A DNA stretch of 43,007 bases from an uncultured Lactobacillus sp. (GCF_945290125.1 NZ_CALYQV010000013.1:1-43007), one strand, 5' to 3'. Shown: positions 1 to 8,107, counted from the stretch's first letter. Made by a program: numbers and translations. Notes: a model not told the origin generated them from the sequence alone.

Positions 1-174
1 TGGGTCAACATTGTGCTTGTGTAAAATTTCCAGAAAATCATTTACACCGATGTCATTTAAGCCTCGCTCGACCTTTGAATAAAAGGAAACGGAAATTACA
101 CCCGCTGCCATTTCTGTTTGAGTTAAACCTAATTCTTGACGTAAGGCTTTTAATTTATTGCCTATATAGTTCAT
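1..174 (-). CDS. Rgg/XRE-family transcriptional regulator, N-terminal part (truncated by window edge)
   Basis: The frame begins at an ATG at 174 on the minus strand, preceded by a GGGGGA ribosome site, and runs off the left edge after 58 codons with no stop. It reads MNYIGNKLKALRQELGLTQ and onwards, containing the helix-turn-helix pattern LGLTQTEMAAGV...SFYSKVERG at residues 16-39. That pattern is typical of the XRE fold and in particular of Rgg/GadR/MutR regulators of lactobacilli and streptococci, which usually continue into a helical peptide-binding domain of about 220 residues. The rest is outside the window, so the Rgg assignment rests on the N-terminus alone. It is transcribed divergently from the HD-domain gene. 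Confidence 0.75.
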   Translation of the reverse strand, partial: MNYIGNKLKALRQELGLTQTEMAAGVISVSFYSKVERGLNDIGVNDFLEILHKHNVDP

Positions 175-288
175 ATGATCCCCCATCTATTTAATAATAT
201 TAGTGCCTTTATAATTATGAACAGTTTTGCCACAACTGGCAAAACTCATTATTTAATTTTAATAAAAATAATATTAACGGTAACTGTA

Positions 289-318
289 TTAAACTAAAAG
301 GCTTAAGTTTGTTATAAT
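289..318 (+). promoter_or_regulatory. Candidate promoter of the HD-domain gene
   Basis: A perfect TATAAT lies at 313-318 with a weak -35 (TTAAAC, 289-294) 18 bases upstream. The GAGG ribosome site at 361-364 precedes the ATG at 372. The -10 is convincing and the -35 is not. Confidence 0.45.
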
Positions 319-371
319 TTAGGTATTAAATAACCTTTAAAGATGAATCTAGTAATTTTCGAGGATTTTAT

Positions 372-1730
372 ATGCCAAATTTCTACAGCCAAAAACTCAA
401 AAAAGAAGTAGTTTTAAGAGATCCGGTTCATGAATACATCCATATTGAAGATCAAGTAATACTTGATATTTTAAAAACCAAAGAATTTCAGCGTATGCGG
501 AGAATAAAGCAACTCGGGCCAATCTCATATGTTTTCCCTGGTGCAACTCATACGCGCTTTGAACATAATTTAGGTGTCTATGAACTGACACGCAGAATTT
601 GTAATATTTTTGCCAAAAAATATCCTTCTCAACGCTCAGGCGATGGTCTCTGGGACGATAACAACAAACTTTTAGTTGAATGTGCGGGACTACTACATGA
701 TATTGGTCATGGCCCCTATTCACATACTTTTGAACATCTTTTTGGTACAAATCACGAAAAAATCGGTCAAAAAATTATCACTGATCCAGATACCGAAATC
801 AATCAGGTTTTGAGGTCTGTTTCACCCAATTTCCCATCCCTTGTAGCAAGCGTAATTGCCAAAACTTATCCTAATCCGCAAGTGGTAAAAATGATATCCA
901 GTCAGGCAGATGCTGACAGAATGGACTATTTGCAGCGTGATGCTTATTTTACTGGCGTTACTTATGGTAAATTCGACTTATCAAGAATTTTGCAAGAAAT
1001 TCGGCCTTACAATGAAGGAATTTGCTTCACTATGGCTGGTATGCATGCTGTTGAAGACTATATTGTTTCCCGCTATCAAATGTATCAACAAGTTTACTTT
1101 CACAGAGTTGGTCGTTCAATGGAAGTAATTTTACAACATTTGCTTGAAAGAGCAAAAATTATTTACCAGCAGGGTAATTTACCAGTAACACCAAGTTTAG
1201 CCAAATTTTTAGCCAATGACTGGACGCTTGATGATTATTTGAAGCTAGATGATGGCGTAATGGAAACTAATTTTTCAATGTGGACTAAAGTTAGTGACCC
1301 AATTCTAGCTGATCTAACCAAACGTTACCTTTTTAGACAACCCTTAGACAGTATTTGTATTGATCAGGAAACCAAAAATTTACTACCCAAACTGAAAGAT
1401 TTGATTAAACAAGCAGGTTTTGATCCAAACTATTATACGGATACCAATTCGGCTTTTGACGAGCCATACGATGCCTATAAGCCATCAGGCAAAAATGCCA
1501 ACAGTCAAATTGAAATCATGCAGGATGACGGACAATTGATTGAGTTGTCACAATTAAGCCCACTTGTAAGATCACTAAATGGCACACTTCAAGGTGATGA
1601 GCGTTTCTTTTTCCCAAAAATCATGATGTCAAATAGTGATGAACCCCAAATCTTTGACCCTTTATACCAAAAATTTCAGTGCTACGTTAAAAATGGTGCG
1701 TTAAGATATATCAGAAAGCCTAAAAAATAA
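372..1730 (+). CDS. HD-domain phosphohydrolase (YwfO/SAMHD1-like dNTP triphosphohydrolase)
   Basis: A 452-aa cytoplasmic protein of the HD superfamily. The metal site is visible: RFEH (His65), LLHDIGHGPYSH (His109-Asp110) and a later Asp in the ADADRMDYLQRDAYF stretch near residues 182-194. The length and the opening VLRDPVHEYIHI match the Bacillus YwfO / Enterococcus EF1143 group. EF1143 is known to hydrolyse dNTPs to deoxynucleoside and triphosphate, so control of dNTP pools is the likely role; the substrate here is inferred from family only. It is a single-gene unit with its own TATAAT promoter and ends before a bidirectional terminator at 1806-1840. Confidence 0.85.
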   Translation: MPNFYSQKLKKEVVLRDPVHEYIHIEDQVILDILKTKEFQRMRRIKQLGPISYVFPGATHTRFEHNLGVYELTRRICNIFAKKYPSQRSGDGLWDDNNKLLVECAGLLHDIGHGPYSHTFEHLFGTNHEKIGQKIITDPDTEINQVLRSVSPNFPSLVASVIAKTYPNPQVVKMISSQADADRMDYLQRDAYFTGVTYGKFDLSRILQEIRPYNEGICFTMAGMHAVEDYIVSRYQMYQQVYFHRVGRSMEVILQHLLERAKIIYQQGNLPVTPSLAKFLANDWTLDDYLKLDDGVMETNFSMWTKVSDPILADLTKRYLFRQPLDSICIDQETKNLLPKLKDLIKQAGFDPNYYTDTNSAFDEPYDAYKPSGKNANSQIEIMQDDGQLIELSQLSPLVRSLNGTLQGDERFFFPKIMMSNSDEPQIFDPLYQKFQCYVKNGALRYIRKPKK

Positions 1731-1805
1731 AAATCTGCAAAAATTTTTTCCAATTTAATAAAAAGGTGAAAAATTTCATTACTATTTTTTCGCAGCAAAG
1801 ACAAA

Positions 1806-1840
1806 AAGAAGGTAAATCACTAAATGTGGTTTACCTTCTT
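1806..1840. terminator. Bidirectional rho-independent terminator
   Basis: Fifteen-base arms AAGAAGGTAAATCAC and GTGGTTTACCTTCTT pair with one wobble around a 5-base loop. The hairpin lies between two convergent genes (HD protein ending 1730, SIS protein ending 1895) and is A/T-rich on both sides, so it can serve both. Confidence 0.8.
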
Positions 1841-1894
1841 TGGTGTAGTTTCAATATTTTGCTTTTTCTGGATACATAATATCTAAATAAAGTT

Positions 1895-2992
1895 TTAGCC
1901 GTTCATGTGTCCAGAAATTGATCTGTCAGTTACAGGACTCACACTGGTATCAATGCCCACTTTCTCTGAAAGTTTTGCTGACAAAACTTGGAATGGTACT
2001 ACATAAAAAATGGGTGAAAGCAAGTCTGTAGTTTTTACACTAAACTTCAAATCTCTCCCTTCTTCTGTTGCCTTTTCAGAAGATATTACAAAAACATGTT
2101 TTGTGAAAGCACGACGATAATATCCTGCAATATCAATCATCCGTTTGAATTCTGGGCCGTTATTGCCTCCAATTAAGAAAATAAAATTATCTTCATCATA
2201 AGCACGAATAGGTCCGTGAAGTTGTTCTTCTTGCTCATACGCTGTTGTTGACCTGCCAAAAGTTTCAAAAAATTTTAGTCTTCCCTCTAAGGCAGTTGGA
2301 AAGTTGTAACCATATCCCGCAATTGAAGCTTTTTTCATTGAAACTAGCTCATCTTGTTGCTTTTCATACCATTCGGAACTTTCTTTTACTACAGTTGGAA
2401 AGTCATTTACTAAGTTTTGCGCATCACTAATAAGTTGGTTATATTTTTCCTTGCCAATTAATTTAGTTTGGTGTGCTGCTTCAACAGCTAACAGATAAAA
2501 TTGCAACAAAGTTTCAGTATATCCACGTGTTTCAGGCCCGATTTGTTCTTCTTCACAAACAAGATGGATATAATGATCAGCAATTTTAGTAATTGCACTA
2601 TCTTGCTCTTCGGAAATTCCTAAAGTAGCAAATCCTTCAGCCTTTGCTCTTTTTAAAGCATCACATGTTGAAATGCTGTCTCCATGTTGTGACAGACCTA
2701 TCATTAAGACTTGGTCATTCCTAAAACAGCTGCTTGGATTAATACTTTCAGAATACGTAAAAACTGTTGGCTCAATCGCTACACCTTCGATATTCAGTAA
2801 TTTGACAATCATATTACGAATCACGCGCATAGCATTGTAAGAAGTTCCAGATCCTGTAAAGATAACTTTTTTGAAATTATTATTTTGCCAAAAATCAATA
2901 AATTCCTGACCATAATCTTTTCTTTCATCAATTGCTCTTTGCAAAACTCTTGCTGTATCTTCAATATGTCCCATCATTGTTAATTTTGCCAT
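1895..2992 (-). CDS. SIS-domain sugar-phosphate enzyme of PTS operon 1 (putative deglycase/isomerase)
   Basis: A 365-aa protein with two SIS (sugar isomerase) domains, as in the isomerase half of GlmS. The phosphosugar-binding serine motifs are GSGTSYNAM (47-55) and SQHGDSIST (101-109). The stretch EEQIGPETRGYTETLLQF corresponds to the conserved E...TK.YT region of GlmS-like proteins. It is the last gene of a mannose-family PTS operon, and such SIS enzymes usually act on the 6-phosphorylated product of the PTS, for example removing the amine from glycated amino acids (FrlB/GfrE/GfrF type). The ATG directly follows the stop of the upstream gene with GGAGG before it. It looks intact although two PTS genes upstream are damaged. 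Substrate unknown. Confidence 0.75.
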   Translation of the reverse strand: MAKLTMMGHIEDTARVLQRAIDERKDYGQEFIDFWQNNNFKKVIFTGSGTSYNAMRVIRNMIVKLLNIEGVAIEPTVFTYSESINPSSCFRNDQVLMIGLSQHGDSISTCDALKRAKAEGFATLGISEEQDSAITKIADHYIHLVCEEEQIGPETRGYTETLLQFYLLAVEAAHQTKLIGKEKYNQLISDAQNLVNDFPTVVKESSEWYEKQQDELVSMKKASIAGYGYNFPTALEGRLKFFETFGRSTTAYEQEEQLHGPIRAYDEDNFIFLIGGNNGPEFKRMIDIAGYYRRAFTKHVFVISSEKATEEGRDLKFSVKTTDLLSPIFYVVPFQVLSAKLSEKVGIDTSVSPVTDRSISGHMNG

Positions 2993-3625
2993 TTAAAATT
3001 CCTCCATTTTAATTGCTTTTTGTGCAATTTTACGCATTTGCGTTAAATATTCTTTTGCTTGTTTTTTTAATCCTAATGATTCACTTACTTTAGTTAGACG
3101 ATCATAAATGATCAACTTTTGTTGCGGCTTTTCTGCAGCCTTTAGTTGTTTACTTAGTTCAGTTAATAAATTCTGATTTGGTGACAAATATACTTCATGT
3201 AGCTGCAAAATTTCCTTTTGTATCTGAGTATTCTTACAATTTCTTTTTAAATAGTCTTCAAGTTTTAAAGCTTCTTGATTATCATTTTTATCTAAAAAAA
3301 GAATATAGCTGCGCATTAACCTAATTAATAAATTTTGGTCTTTTGACAAGTCTGCAGGTTTTTTCGTGATTTTCGTAATAAGTTTCTTTACCTTATTCAC
3401 ATCCCCATAGGTTAAATAATAATCTAACTGCAATAATAAACGTGAATTTGCAGATAAGCAGATCTTGGCAACAGGTTCCTCAAGAAGCTTAAAATAATTT
3501 TTGCTATCGCCTTTCTTCTCGCATGCCAAAAGATTGGTAAAAAGTTTCTTTTTTAATTTTGATTCCGCTAACCAACTAAATAAAAAGGCCAAAATAAGAA
3601 ATAAAATCATTAGTACAGATTTCAT
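2993..3625 (-). CDS. Uncharacterised membrane-anchored helical protein in PTS operon 1
   Basis: I do not recognise this 210-aa protein. Residues 3-20 form one hydrophobic segment (VLMILFLILAFLFSWLAE), an uncleaved anchor with no lipobox. The rest is lysine-rich and appears entirely alpha-helical, with spacing such as YYLTYGDVNKVKKLI and LGLKKQAKEYLTQM that resembles TPR-like helical pairs. It starts 11 bases after the EIID stop and its own stop abuts the SIS-enzyme ATG, so it is translated as part of the PTS operon. The second PTS in this window has no counterpart. A membrane-linked accessory or scaffold for the PTS is one possibility, but that is only inference from position. Confidence 0.7.
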   Translation of the reverse strand: MKSVLMILFLILAFLFSWLAESKLKKKLFTNLLACEKKGDSKNYFKLLEEPVAKICLSANSRLLLQLDYYLTYGDVNKVKKLITKITKKPADLSKDQNLLIRLMRSYILFLDKNDNQEALKLEDYLKRNCKNTQIQKEILQLHEVYLSPNQNLLTELSKQLKAAEKPQQKLIIYDRLTKVSESLGLKKQAKEYLTQMRKIAQKAIKMEEF

Positions 3626-3636
3626 AATTTATCCCT

Positions 3637-4467
3637 TTAAAGCAAACCAACTGCTACTGCTAAAATCCCCAGTATAATTAATCCTATCAAGATTACAGTG
3701 CCATTAACCTTTTTCTGTAATAATCCATAGCAGCCAAAAGTTAATAATAATGGCAGTAAATTAGGCATCAGGGAGTCCAAAGTTTTTTGCAGACTGACTT
3801 TAGTTCCTCCAAACTTCATTATCAGTGGCACCTTAATAATCACCATTGAAGCAATCATTGCACCAACTACAACCAAACCAAGAATTTTCGCAGCTTCAGT
3901 TAATTTTTGCAAAGTTCCACTTTCACTTGTTTCTGCCAAAAATTTATTACCGCCCTCATAAGCTAATTTAAAGCCAAACCAGCGAAGTAATTCACTTGGG
4001 ATAACATTAATTAAAAAGTAAAGAATTGGTCCTAAAATACTTCCTTTTACTGCAAGAGGTGCACCAACGCCAACACCAATTACCCTTAAAGTGCCCCAGA
4101 ACATTGAATCACCTATTCCGGCTAGTGGGCCCATTAAGGCAGTTTTTACTGAATTAATTGAACTAGCATCAAAATCTTCTGAATTAGCATTTTGTTCTTC
4201 CATTGCTCAGCTAATACCTAAAAACATTGGCGAAGTTGATGTTGCACAGTTAAAGAATTCCAAGTGGCGCTTAAACCCCTTTTGCAGTTCTTCATCATTA
4301 TCCCCATATAGTCTTTTCAAAACTGGAGTCATAGCCCATGCATATCCGAGGGACATTTGACGCTCATAATTGAAGGCACCTAAAAGTTGATAATGTCGCC
4401 ACATAACACTCCGTAAATCTTTTTTTGTAAGTTGTTTCCTTTTATTATTTACGACTGAGTCTGCCAT
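3637..4467 (-). pseudogene. Mannose-family PTS EIID component, interrupted by an in-frame TGA
   Basis: One reading frame from ATG 4467 to the stop at 3637 encodes a complete EIID of about 275 residues, except that codon 87 (4207-4209) is TGA. The first part reads KKDLRSVMWRHYQLLGAFNYERQM...FLGIS; after the stop it continues without frame change as AMEEQNANSEDFDASSINSVK and TALMGPLAGIGDSMFWG, the family hallmark, followed by membrane segments. The intact paralogue at 10100-10933 reads GIATAMEEQN at the same place, so a sense codon is expected there. An ATG at 4203 could restart translation and give a 188-aa fragment, but no good ribosome site precedes it. The start overlaps the EIIC stop (TAATG). 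Probably a nonsense mutation; sequencing error cannot be excluded. Confidence 0.8.
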
Positions 4468-5213
4468 TATAACAAGTCCTCCTCACTTTGATCGTTAGGC
4501 TTAAATTGGTAATAAATATAAGCAATTATCAAACCAAAAACAGCTACTCCTATCATTGGTACTTTTAGAAAGGCTACAAGAGCAAATCCCAAGAAAAGAA
4601 ATGGGGCGTATTTTTTATCGTAGGTTAATTGCATGAGCATTGCTATACCTAAAGCTGGTAGCAGATTGCCTGACTGTGCTAAACCATCTTTAATGACTGT
4701 CGGTATAGCTTGAACAATAATCTTAATAACTGGTGCCCCAACAAGATAGCCAATCATAATAGGAATGAATTTTGAGAAAAATACTACTACCGAAGCCGTC
4801 CACTGACCGATTGCAATACCTTTCCAATTTTTCTTTTCTATTTGTCTGTCAGCATAATGGGTAAAAATAGCATCAAAGCTATTGACAACTAGGCTAATCA
4901 TTTGGGCAACTAGTGCTATCGGAATAGCAAGAGTTAATGTTGTCTGCCAACTTGCGCAGGTTTTAATAGCAAGTGCCGTTGCTAAAGCAGAACCAACAAC
5001 TACGTCAGGAGGAGTAGTTGTTCCTATACCGACTAAACCCATCCAAACGAGTTCCAACCCTCCACCCAACATTAAACCGGTTTTCAAATCACCCATGACT
5101 AAACCGACTAATGGTGAAATAATTATTGGTCTGGCAAGCATGTGCTGTCCAAGAAGTAGGCTTTCCATGAACACCCCAGCGCCAACCAATGCTACTAAGA
5201 ATGCTTGTAACAT
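4467..5213 (-). CDS. Mannose-family PTS EIIC component (PTS 1)
   Basis: A 248-aa polytopic membrane protein with the EIIC-man signature: an N-terminal membrane segment, then LARPIIISPLVGLVMGDLKTGLMLGG, GLVGIGTTTPPDVVVGSALATALAI and several further hydrophobic helices. EIIC forms the sugar channel with EIID. It sits 17 bases after EIIB, and its TAA overlaps the ATG of EIID. The gene itself is intact, although its partner EIID has a stop codon and EIIA a frameshift, so the permease is probably not functional as a complex. Confidence 0.88.
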   Translation of the reverse strand: MLQAFLVALVGAGVFMESLLLGQHMLARPIIISPLVGLVMGDLKTGLMLGGGLELVWMGLVGIGTTTPPDVVVGSALATALAIKTCASWQTTLTLAIPIALVAQMISLVVNSFDAIFTHYADRQIEKKNWKGIAIGQWTASVVVFFSKFIPIMIGYLVGAPVIKIIVQAIPTVIKDGLAQSGNLLPALGIAMLMQLTYDKKYAPFLFLGFALVAFLKVPMIGVAVFGLIIAYIYYQFKPNDQSEEDLL

Positions 5214-5230
5214 AACTTATCTCCTTTTTA

Positions 5231-5719
5231 TTATTGATTAAAAGCCTTAGCAATCCCTGCAAAGTTGAGACTTTCTGCTGTGGGATTTACTTGAGCAAAG
5301 ACTTCTACTCCTAAATTGTTTAGTTGACTTGCACAGTTAAACTCGTCTTTGGTCATTTTTACTTGTGGTAAAACAGATATTCCATCCTTGTAATGAATTC
5401 CAGCCGTTCCCACATTCACCTTGTCTATATCCTTAACACTTTGTTTCAGTGTTAAAGCGTCTTTAACATTAATAGTCACCACAAAAATTTTTTTATGCGC
5501 GTACTTTGGATTATTTAATATTTTTGCAGCAGATGACAAATCTTTAATTCCCAAAGTTACCCCTGCCGGTTTTGCCAGCTTCATTGTCATTTTTGTCATT
5601 GCATCATTTGCAGCATGATCATTAGCAACCAACAAAATATCTGGATGTAACTGATTGGTCCATGAAACTGCAACCAATCCGTGAACTAAACGATCATCTG
5701 CTCTTAAAAGACTGATCAT
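5231..5719 (-). CDS. Mannose-family PTS EIIB component (PTS 1)
   Basis: A 162-aa cytoplasmic EIIB of the mannose/fructose/sorbose family. The opening MISLLRADDRLVHGLVAVSW carries the phosphorylated histidine, His13, in the usual R-L-x-H-G context. GVTLGIKDLSSAAKIL and the C-terminal NNLGVEVFAQVNP are also typical. It accepts phosphate from EIIA and passes it to the sugar. The start codon overlaps the stop of the (frameshifted) EIIA reading frame as TAATG, which supports translational coupling before the EIIA gene was damaged. Confidence 0.9.
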   Translation of the reverse strand: MISLLRADDRLVHGLVAVSWTNQLHPDILLVANDHAANDAMTKMTMKLAKPAGVTLGIKDLSSAAKILNNPKYAHKKIFVVTINVKDALTLKQSVKDIDKVNVGTAGIHYKDGISVLPQVKMTKDEFNCASQLNNLGVEVFAQVNPTAESLNFAGIAKAFNQ

Positions 5720-6110
5720 TACAAATCATCCCCTTTTAACCAATCATTCATAAATACAATTTGTGAGCGCGCTTGTTCTACTGCCGCACGTATTTTTTCG
5801 TCTGTGAGAACTTCATCGGAACTTAACACAAGTTCTAAAACTAAAGACAAATTAATTCCACTAATAACGTTACAGTTATAAAGTTTGCAGATTCTTTATT
5901 AACACTCCCTCCAGGCAAATCAGTTAAAATAATTACTTGTTCATCTTCAAATTCATTTAATAGTTTTTCTAATTGTTCAACAAAATTATTTTTTTCTTTT
6001 GTATAGGCATTTATATAATGGATATTTTTAACTTCGGTATTAAAAAAGTTAATTGAGTGTTTATATCCATCTGCTAAATAGCTATGCGTTGCAATTATAA
6101 ATTGGCTCAT
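5719..6110 (-). pseudogene. Mannose-family PTS EIIA component, frameshifted
   Basis: Translation from ATG 6110 gives a normal EIIA start (MSQFIIATHSYLADG, phospho-His9) and LTDLPGGSVNKESA, then drifts out of frame and stops near 5841. In another frame the expected end is present and intact: KLYNCNVISGINLSLVLE and so on to NDWLKGDDL, stopping at 5719-5721 and overlapping the EIIB start. The two halves join perfectly if the AAA run at 5884-5886 (minus strand) had one more A, restoring SA-KLYNCNV. It is therefore a one-base deletion in a short homopolymer, either a real mutation or a sequencing error. Restored length would be 130 aa, normal for the family. AAGGGAAG precedes the ATG. Confidence 0.85.
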
Positions 6111-6145
6111 ATATGCGCTTCCCTTCTTCCCAAAATGAAATTAAA

Positions 6146-6161
6146 ATATTAGCGCTAACAT
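6146..6161 (-). promoter_or_regulatory. cre-like site (CcpA) in PTS 1 leader
   Basis: Minus-strand ATGTTAGCGCTAATAT contains the TTAGCGCTAA core and matches the 16-position cre consensus (WTGNAANCGNWWNCAW) with two deviations. It lies a few bases downstream of the predicted start of transcription, a position expected to give catabolite repression. Confidence 0.5.
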
Positions 6162-6174
6162 TAAAACTAAGTTA

Positions 6175-6203
6175 ATTTTATTACTGTATATACAACTTAT
6201 CAA
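6175..6203 (-). promoter_or_regulatory. Candidate promoter of PTS operon 1
   Basis: Reading the minus strand, TTGATA (6203-6198) and TAAAAT (6180-6175) are separated by 17 bases. It is the best sigma-A-like pair between the PTS operon and the divergent regulator gene, with the cre-like site immediately downstream. Confidence 0.5.
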
Positions 6204-6213
6204 GATATTTTTT

Positions 6214-6223
6214 ACTTATAAGT
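6214..6223. promoter_or_regulatory. Palindrome ACTTATAAGT, candidate GntR operator
   Basis: A perfect 10-base palindrome lies just upstream of the predicted -35 of PTS operon 1. The same 10 bases form the core of a 16-base palindrome upstream of PTS operon 2 (14886-14901). Sharing between two PTS operons flanking three GntR genes suggests a common operator. Confidence 0.45.
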
Positions 6224-6322
6224 CATTTTAATCTATATTTTATAAGCACTTAAGCAATTAAAATTAACCTATATTAAAAGCTATTTATAATTGTCTATAC
6301 ATTTTGCAAAAGAAAAAGTTAT

Positions 6323-6359
6323 TTGCTTAAAAACTGACTATTTAACTATAATATATAGT
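6323..6359 (+). promoter_or_regulatory. Candidate promoter with inverted repeat before first GntR gene
   Basis: TTGCTT (6323-6328) and TATAAT (6347-6352) are 18 bases apart. The -10 is embedded in an inverted repeat, ACTATA-ATA-TATAGT (6345-6359), which could be an autoregulatory operator. Confidence 0.4.
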
Positions 6360-6382
6360 AAAGAAATGATTTTTATCAAAAT

Positions 6383-7120
6383 ATGAAGGACAAAAAATTG
6401 AAGGCTAAATATCAAAAAATTGAAGATTTTTTTATCAAAAAAATAAATAGTGGCTCTCTAAAAGCTGGCGACAGATTGCCACCGGAAGTAAAAATTAGTC
6501 AGCAAAATGGTTTTAGCAGGATGACTGTAAACAAGGCTCTTAAAGACCTGGAAAAGCAAGGTTATGTAACCAGAATTGCTGGCAGGGGAACTTTCGTAAA
6601 AGAAAAAAGTATTGTGAGGTCGCTAAACGAAACTGTTAGTTTCAGTGATATTATCAAACGCCAACGTATGACTCCGGGCTCAACGCTGCTTTCATATAAT
6701 TTACTAGAATCCAATGCCGTTCCAACATATGTCAGTTTTCCTAATTCCTCAATTATGCCAAGTAAATTTCATTATTTAAAAAGACTTAGAACAGGTAATA
6801 ACCAGCCTATAGCAATTAATGAAGAATATTTAAATTTTGATATAATGCAAAATATTGATTTGGCTCTTTTGAACAAATCTTTATACCAATATTTGAAAAA
6901 ATGTAAGTTACCACTAATTGAGAATTACGCTGAAATTAACGCAGTTAGAGCAACAAAAGAGCAAAAAAGCCTATTACATTTAAGTGTTGACTTTCTTTTA
7001 AAAACTTTAGCTAACGTTGATACAGTTTCAATATCTGGTAAGCGGGTTCCTCTAGGAGTATTTGTTTCATACTATAACCCTGATTTATATACATATAGAT
7101 TTAATAGCTCAAACAATTAA
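6383..7120 (+). CDS. GntR/HutC-family transcriptional regulator 1
   Basis: A 245-aa repressor-type protein. Residues 8-72 form the GntR winged helix (LKAGDRLPPEVKISQQNGFSRMTVNKALKDLEKQGYVTRIAGRGTFV) and the rest is a UTRA effector-binding domain, which in this family usually binds a phosphorylated sugar or amino-acid derivative. It is divergent from PTS operon 1 and is therefore its likely regulator. The ATG at 6383 has only a weak ribosome site (AAAGAAATGA). The last positions before the ATG give a short leader of about 24 bases after the TATAAT. It is followed by a strong terminator, so it is not co-transcribed with the next GntR gene. Confidence 0.88.
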   Translation: MKDKKLKAKYQKIEDFFIKKINSGSLKAGDRLPPEVKISQQNGFSRMTVNKALKDLEKQGYVTRIAGRGTFVKEKSIVRSLNETVSFSDIIKRQRMTPGSTLLSYNLLESNAVPTYVSFPNSSIMPSKFHYLKRLRTGNNQPIAINEEYLNFDIMQNIDLALLNKSLYQYLKKCKLPLIENYAEINAVRATKEQKSLLHLSVDFLLKTLANVDTVSISGKRVPLGVFVSYYNPDLYTYRFNSSNN

Positions 7121-7158
7121 AAGCCTTATCTCGCTTTTTAAAACGAAATAAGGCTTTT
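7119..7158 (+). terminator. Rho-independent terminator after GntR regulator 1
   Basis: AAAAGCCTTATCTCG pairs with CGAAATAAGGCTTTT (one mismatch, 10-base loop) and is followed by a T run. It starts at the stop codon of the gene. Confidence 0.85.
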
Positions 7159-7216
7159 TTAACAACACACAAGTTGTTCATTGTCTAACTTATTGACACA
7201 ATACTTTTTCCAATCA

Positions 7217-7225
7217 TGATATAAT
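7217..7225 (+). promoter_or_regulatory. Extended -10 promoter of GntR regulators 2 and 3
   Basis: TGATATAAT is an extended -10 (TGnTATAAT). A TTGACA at 7193-7198 is 21 bases away, too far for a standard pair. A perfect inverted repeat AACAAC-6-GTTGTT at 7161-7178 lies upstream and might be an operator. The leader to the start codon is about 140 bases and has no recognised RNA element. Confidence 0.45.
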
Positions 7226-7369
7226 AAATTTTGCATTATAAAGAAGTAATTTTTTTAATAATTTATCAACACATCACATCTATATCAAAATAAATTTGAT
7301 AAAATTACTTTAAATATAACTAAATGTTTTCAATTAATTCCGAATTAATCTATCTAAGGAGTGGCTATC

Positions 7370-8107
7370 TTGTCGGCTATAAGGAAAGAAGAATTGATAG
7401 CTAAAGATATTCAATACCAAATTGAACGAGGCTTCATTAAATATGAACAAAAATTGACTGAACGTACTACAGCCAAAAATTATTCAGTATCTCGTGGAAC
7501 TGCCAGAATGGCGCTAAAAAGACTGGAAAAGCAGGGGCTGATCTCTCGCAAACCGGCAGCAGGTTACTTTGTTAACTACCGTAAACATGAGCCTCTTTTA
7601 AATTTGGTTAATTCTTTCTCAAATAAACTTGATTACCTTAATATTTCTCAACATGACACAAAATTTGAAATACTAAGGCACAAATTCATAGACACTGACA
7701 AGGAGCTTTCTGAAAAATTAAAAGTTTTATTAGGAACAAAGATCTTACTAGTAACTGTCAGATCAGTTGAAAAAGAATCAAACGGTTATGTAGTTTATCG
7801 AATCTTTTTACCAATCGAGAACAGTTTTTCAATGAGTAGTGAAGAATTAATCTTCAATAAAATTAAGGAAAAACTGCAAATGGCGCTAGATGCAGATGTT
7901 ACGTTAAACTTCTGTTTTGCTGATAAACTAATTGCTAAAGCTCTTCACGTTAAAGTGCAGGTTCCTTTGCTATCTGTTGAAACAACATTTACCACTACAA
8001 GCAACCAAACTTGTTTGTTTATAGAGCAATATAGTGACGCCAAAAATACGGTAAGTATTATGCCATCTCAGATAATAAGTGAAAAACTTGGTACATTTAA
8101 TGAATAA
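7370..8107 (+). CDS. GntR-family transcriptional regulator 2 (TTG start)
   Basis: A GntR winged helix at the N-terminus (IQYQIERGFIKYEQKLTERTTAKNYSVSRGTARMALKRLEKQGLISRKPAAGYFV) is followed by a UTRA-like effector domain that is more diverged than in its neighbours. The frame is open from a GTG at 7361, but AAGGAG occupies 7356-7361 and would overlap it. The TTG at 7370, eight bases after AAGGAG, is the better start and gives 245 residues. The stop overlaps the start of the third regulator, so the two are translated together. Its target is not evident from the sequence; PTS operon 2 is the nearest candidate. Confidence 0.82.
   Translation: MSAIRKEELIAKDIQYQIERGFIKYEQKLTERTTAKNYSVSRGTARMALKRLEKQGLISRKPAAGYFVNYRKHEPLLNLVNSFSNKLDYLNISQHDTKFEILRHKFIDTDKELSEKLKVLLGTKILLVTVRSVEKESNGYVVYRIFLPIENSFSMSSEELIFNKIKEKLQMALDADVTLNFCFADKLIAKALHVKVQVPLLSVETTFTTTSNQTCLFIEQYSDAKNTVSIMPSQIISEKLGTFNE

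Noticed and set aside
4207..4209. TGA in EIID read as selenocysteine or a programmed recoding site
   Set aside because: No selenocysteine insertion hairpin is apparent after it, the intact paralogue has an ordinary residue there and the same operon has a second lesion. A nonsense mutation is simpler.
7226..7369. Long leader before GntR regulator 2 as a riboswitch
   Set aside because: No conserved aptamer motif or terminator/antiterminator pair was found; the region is simply AT-rich.
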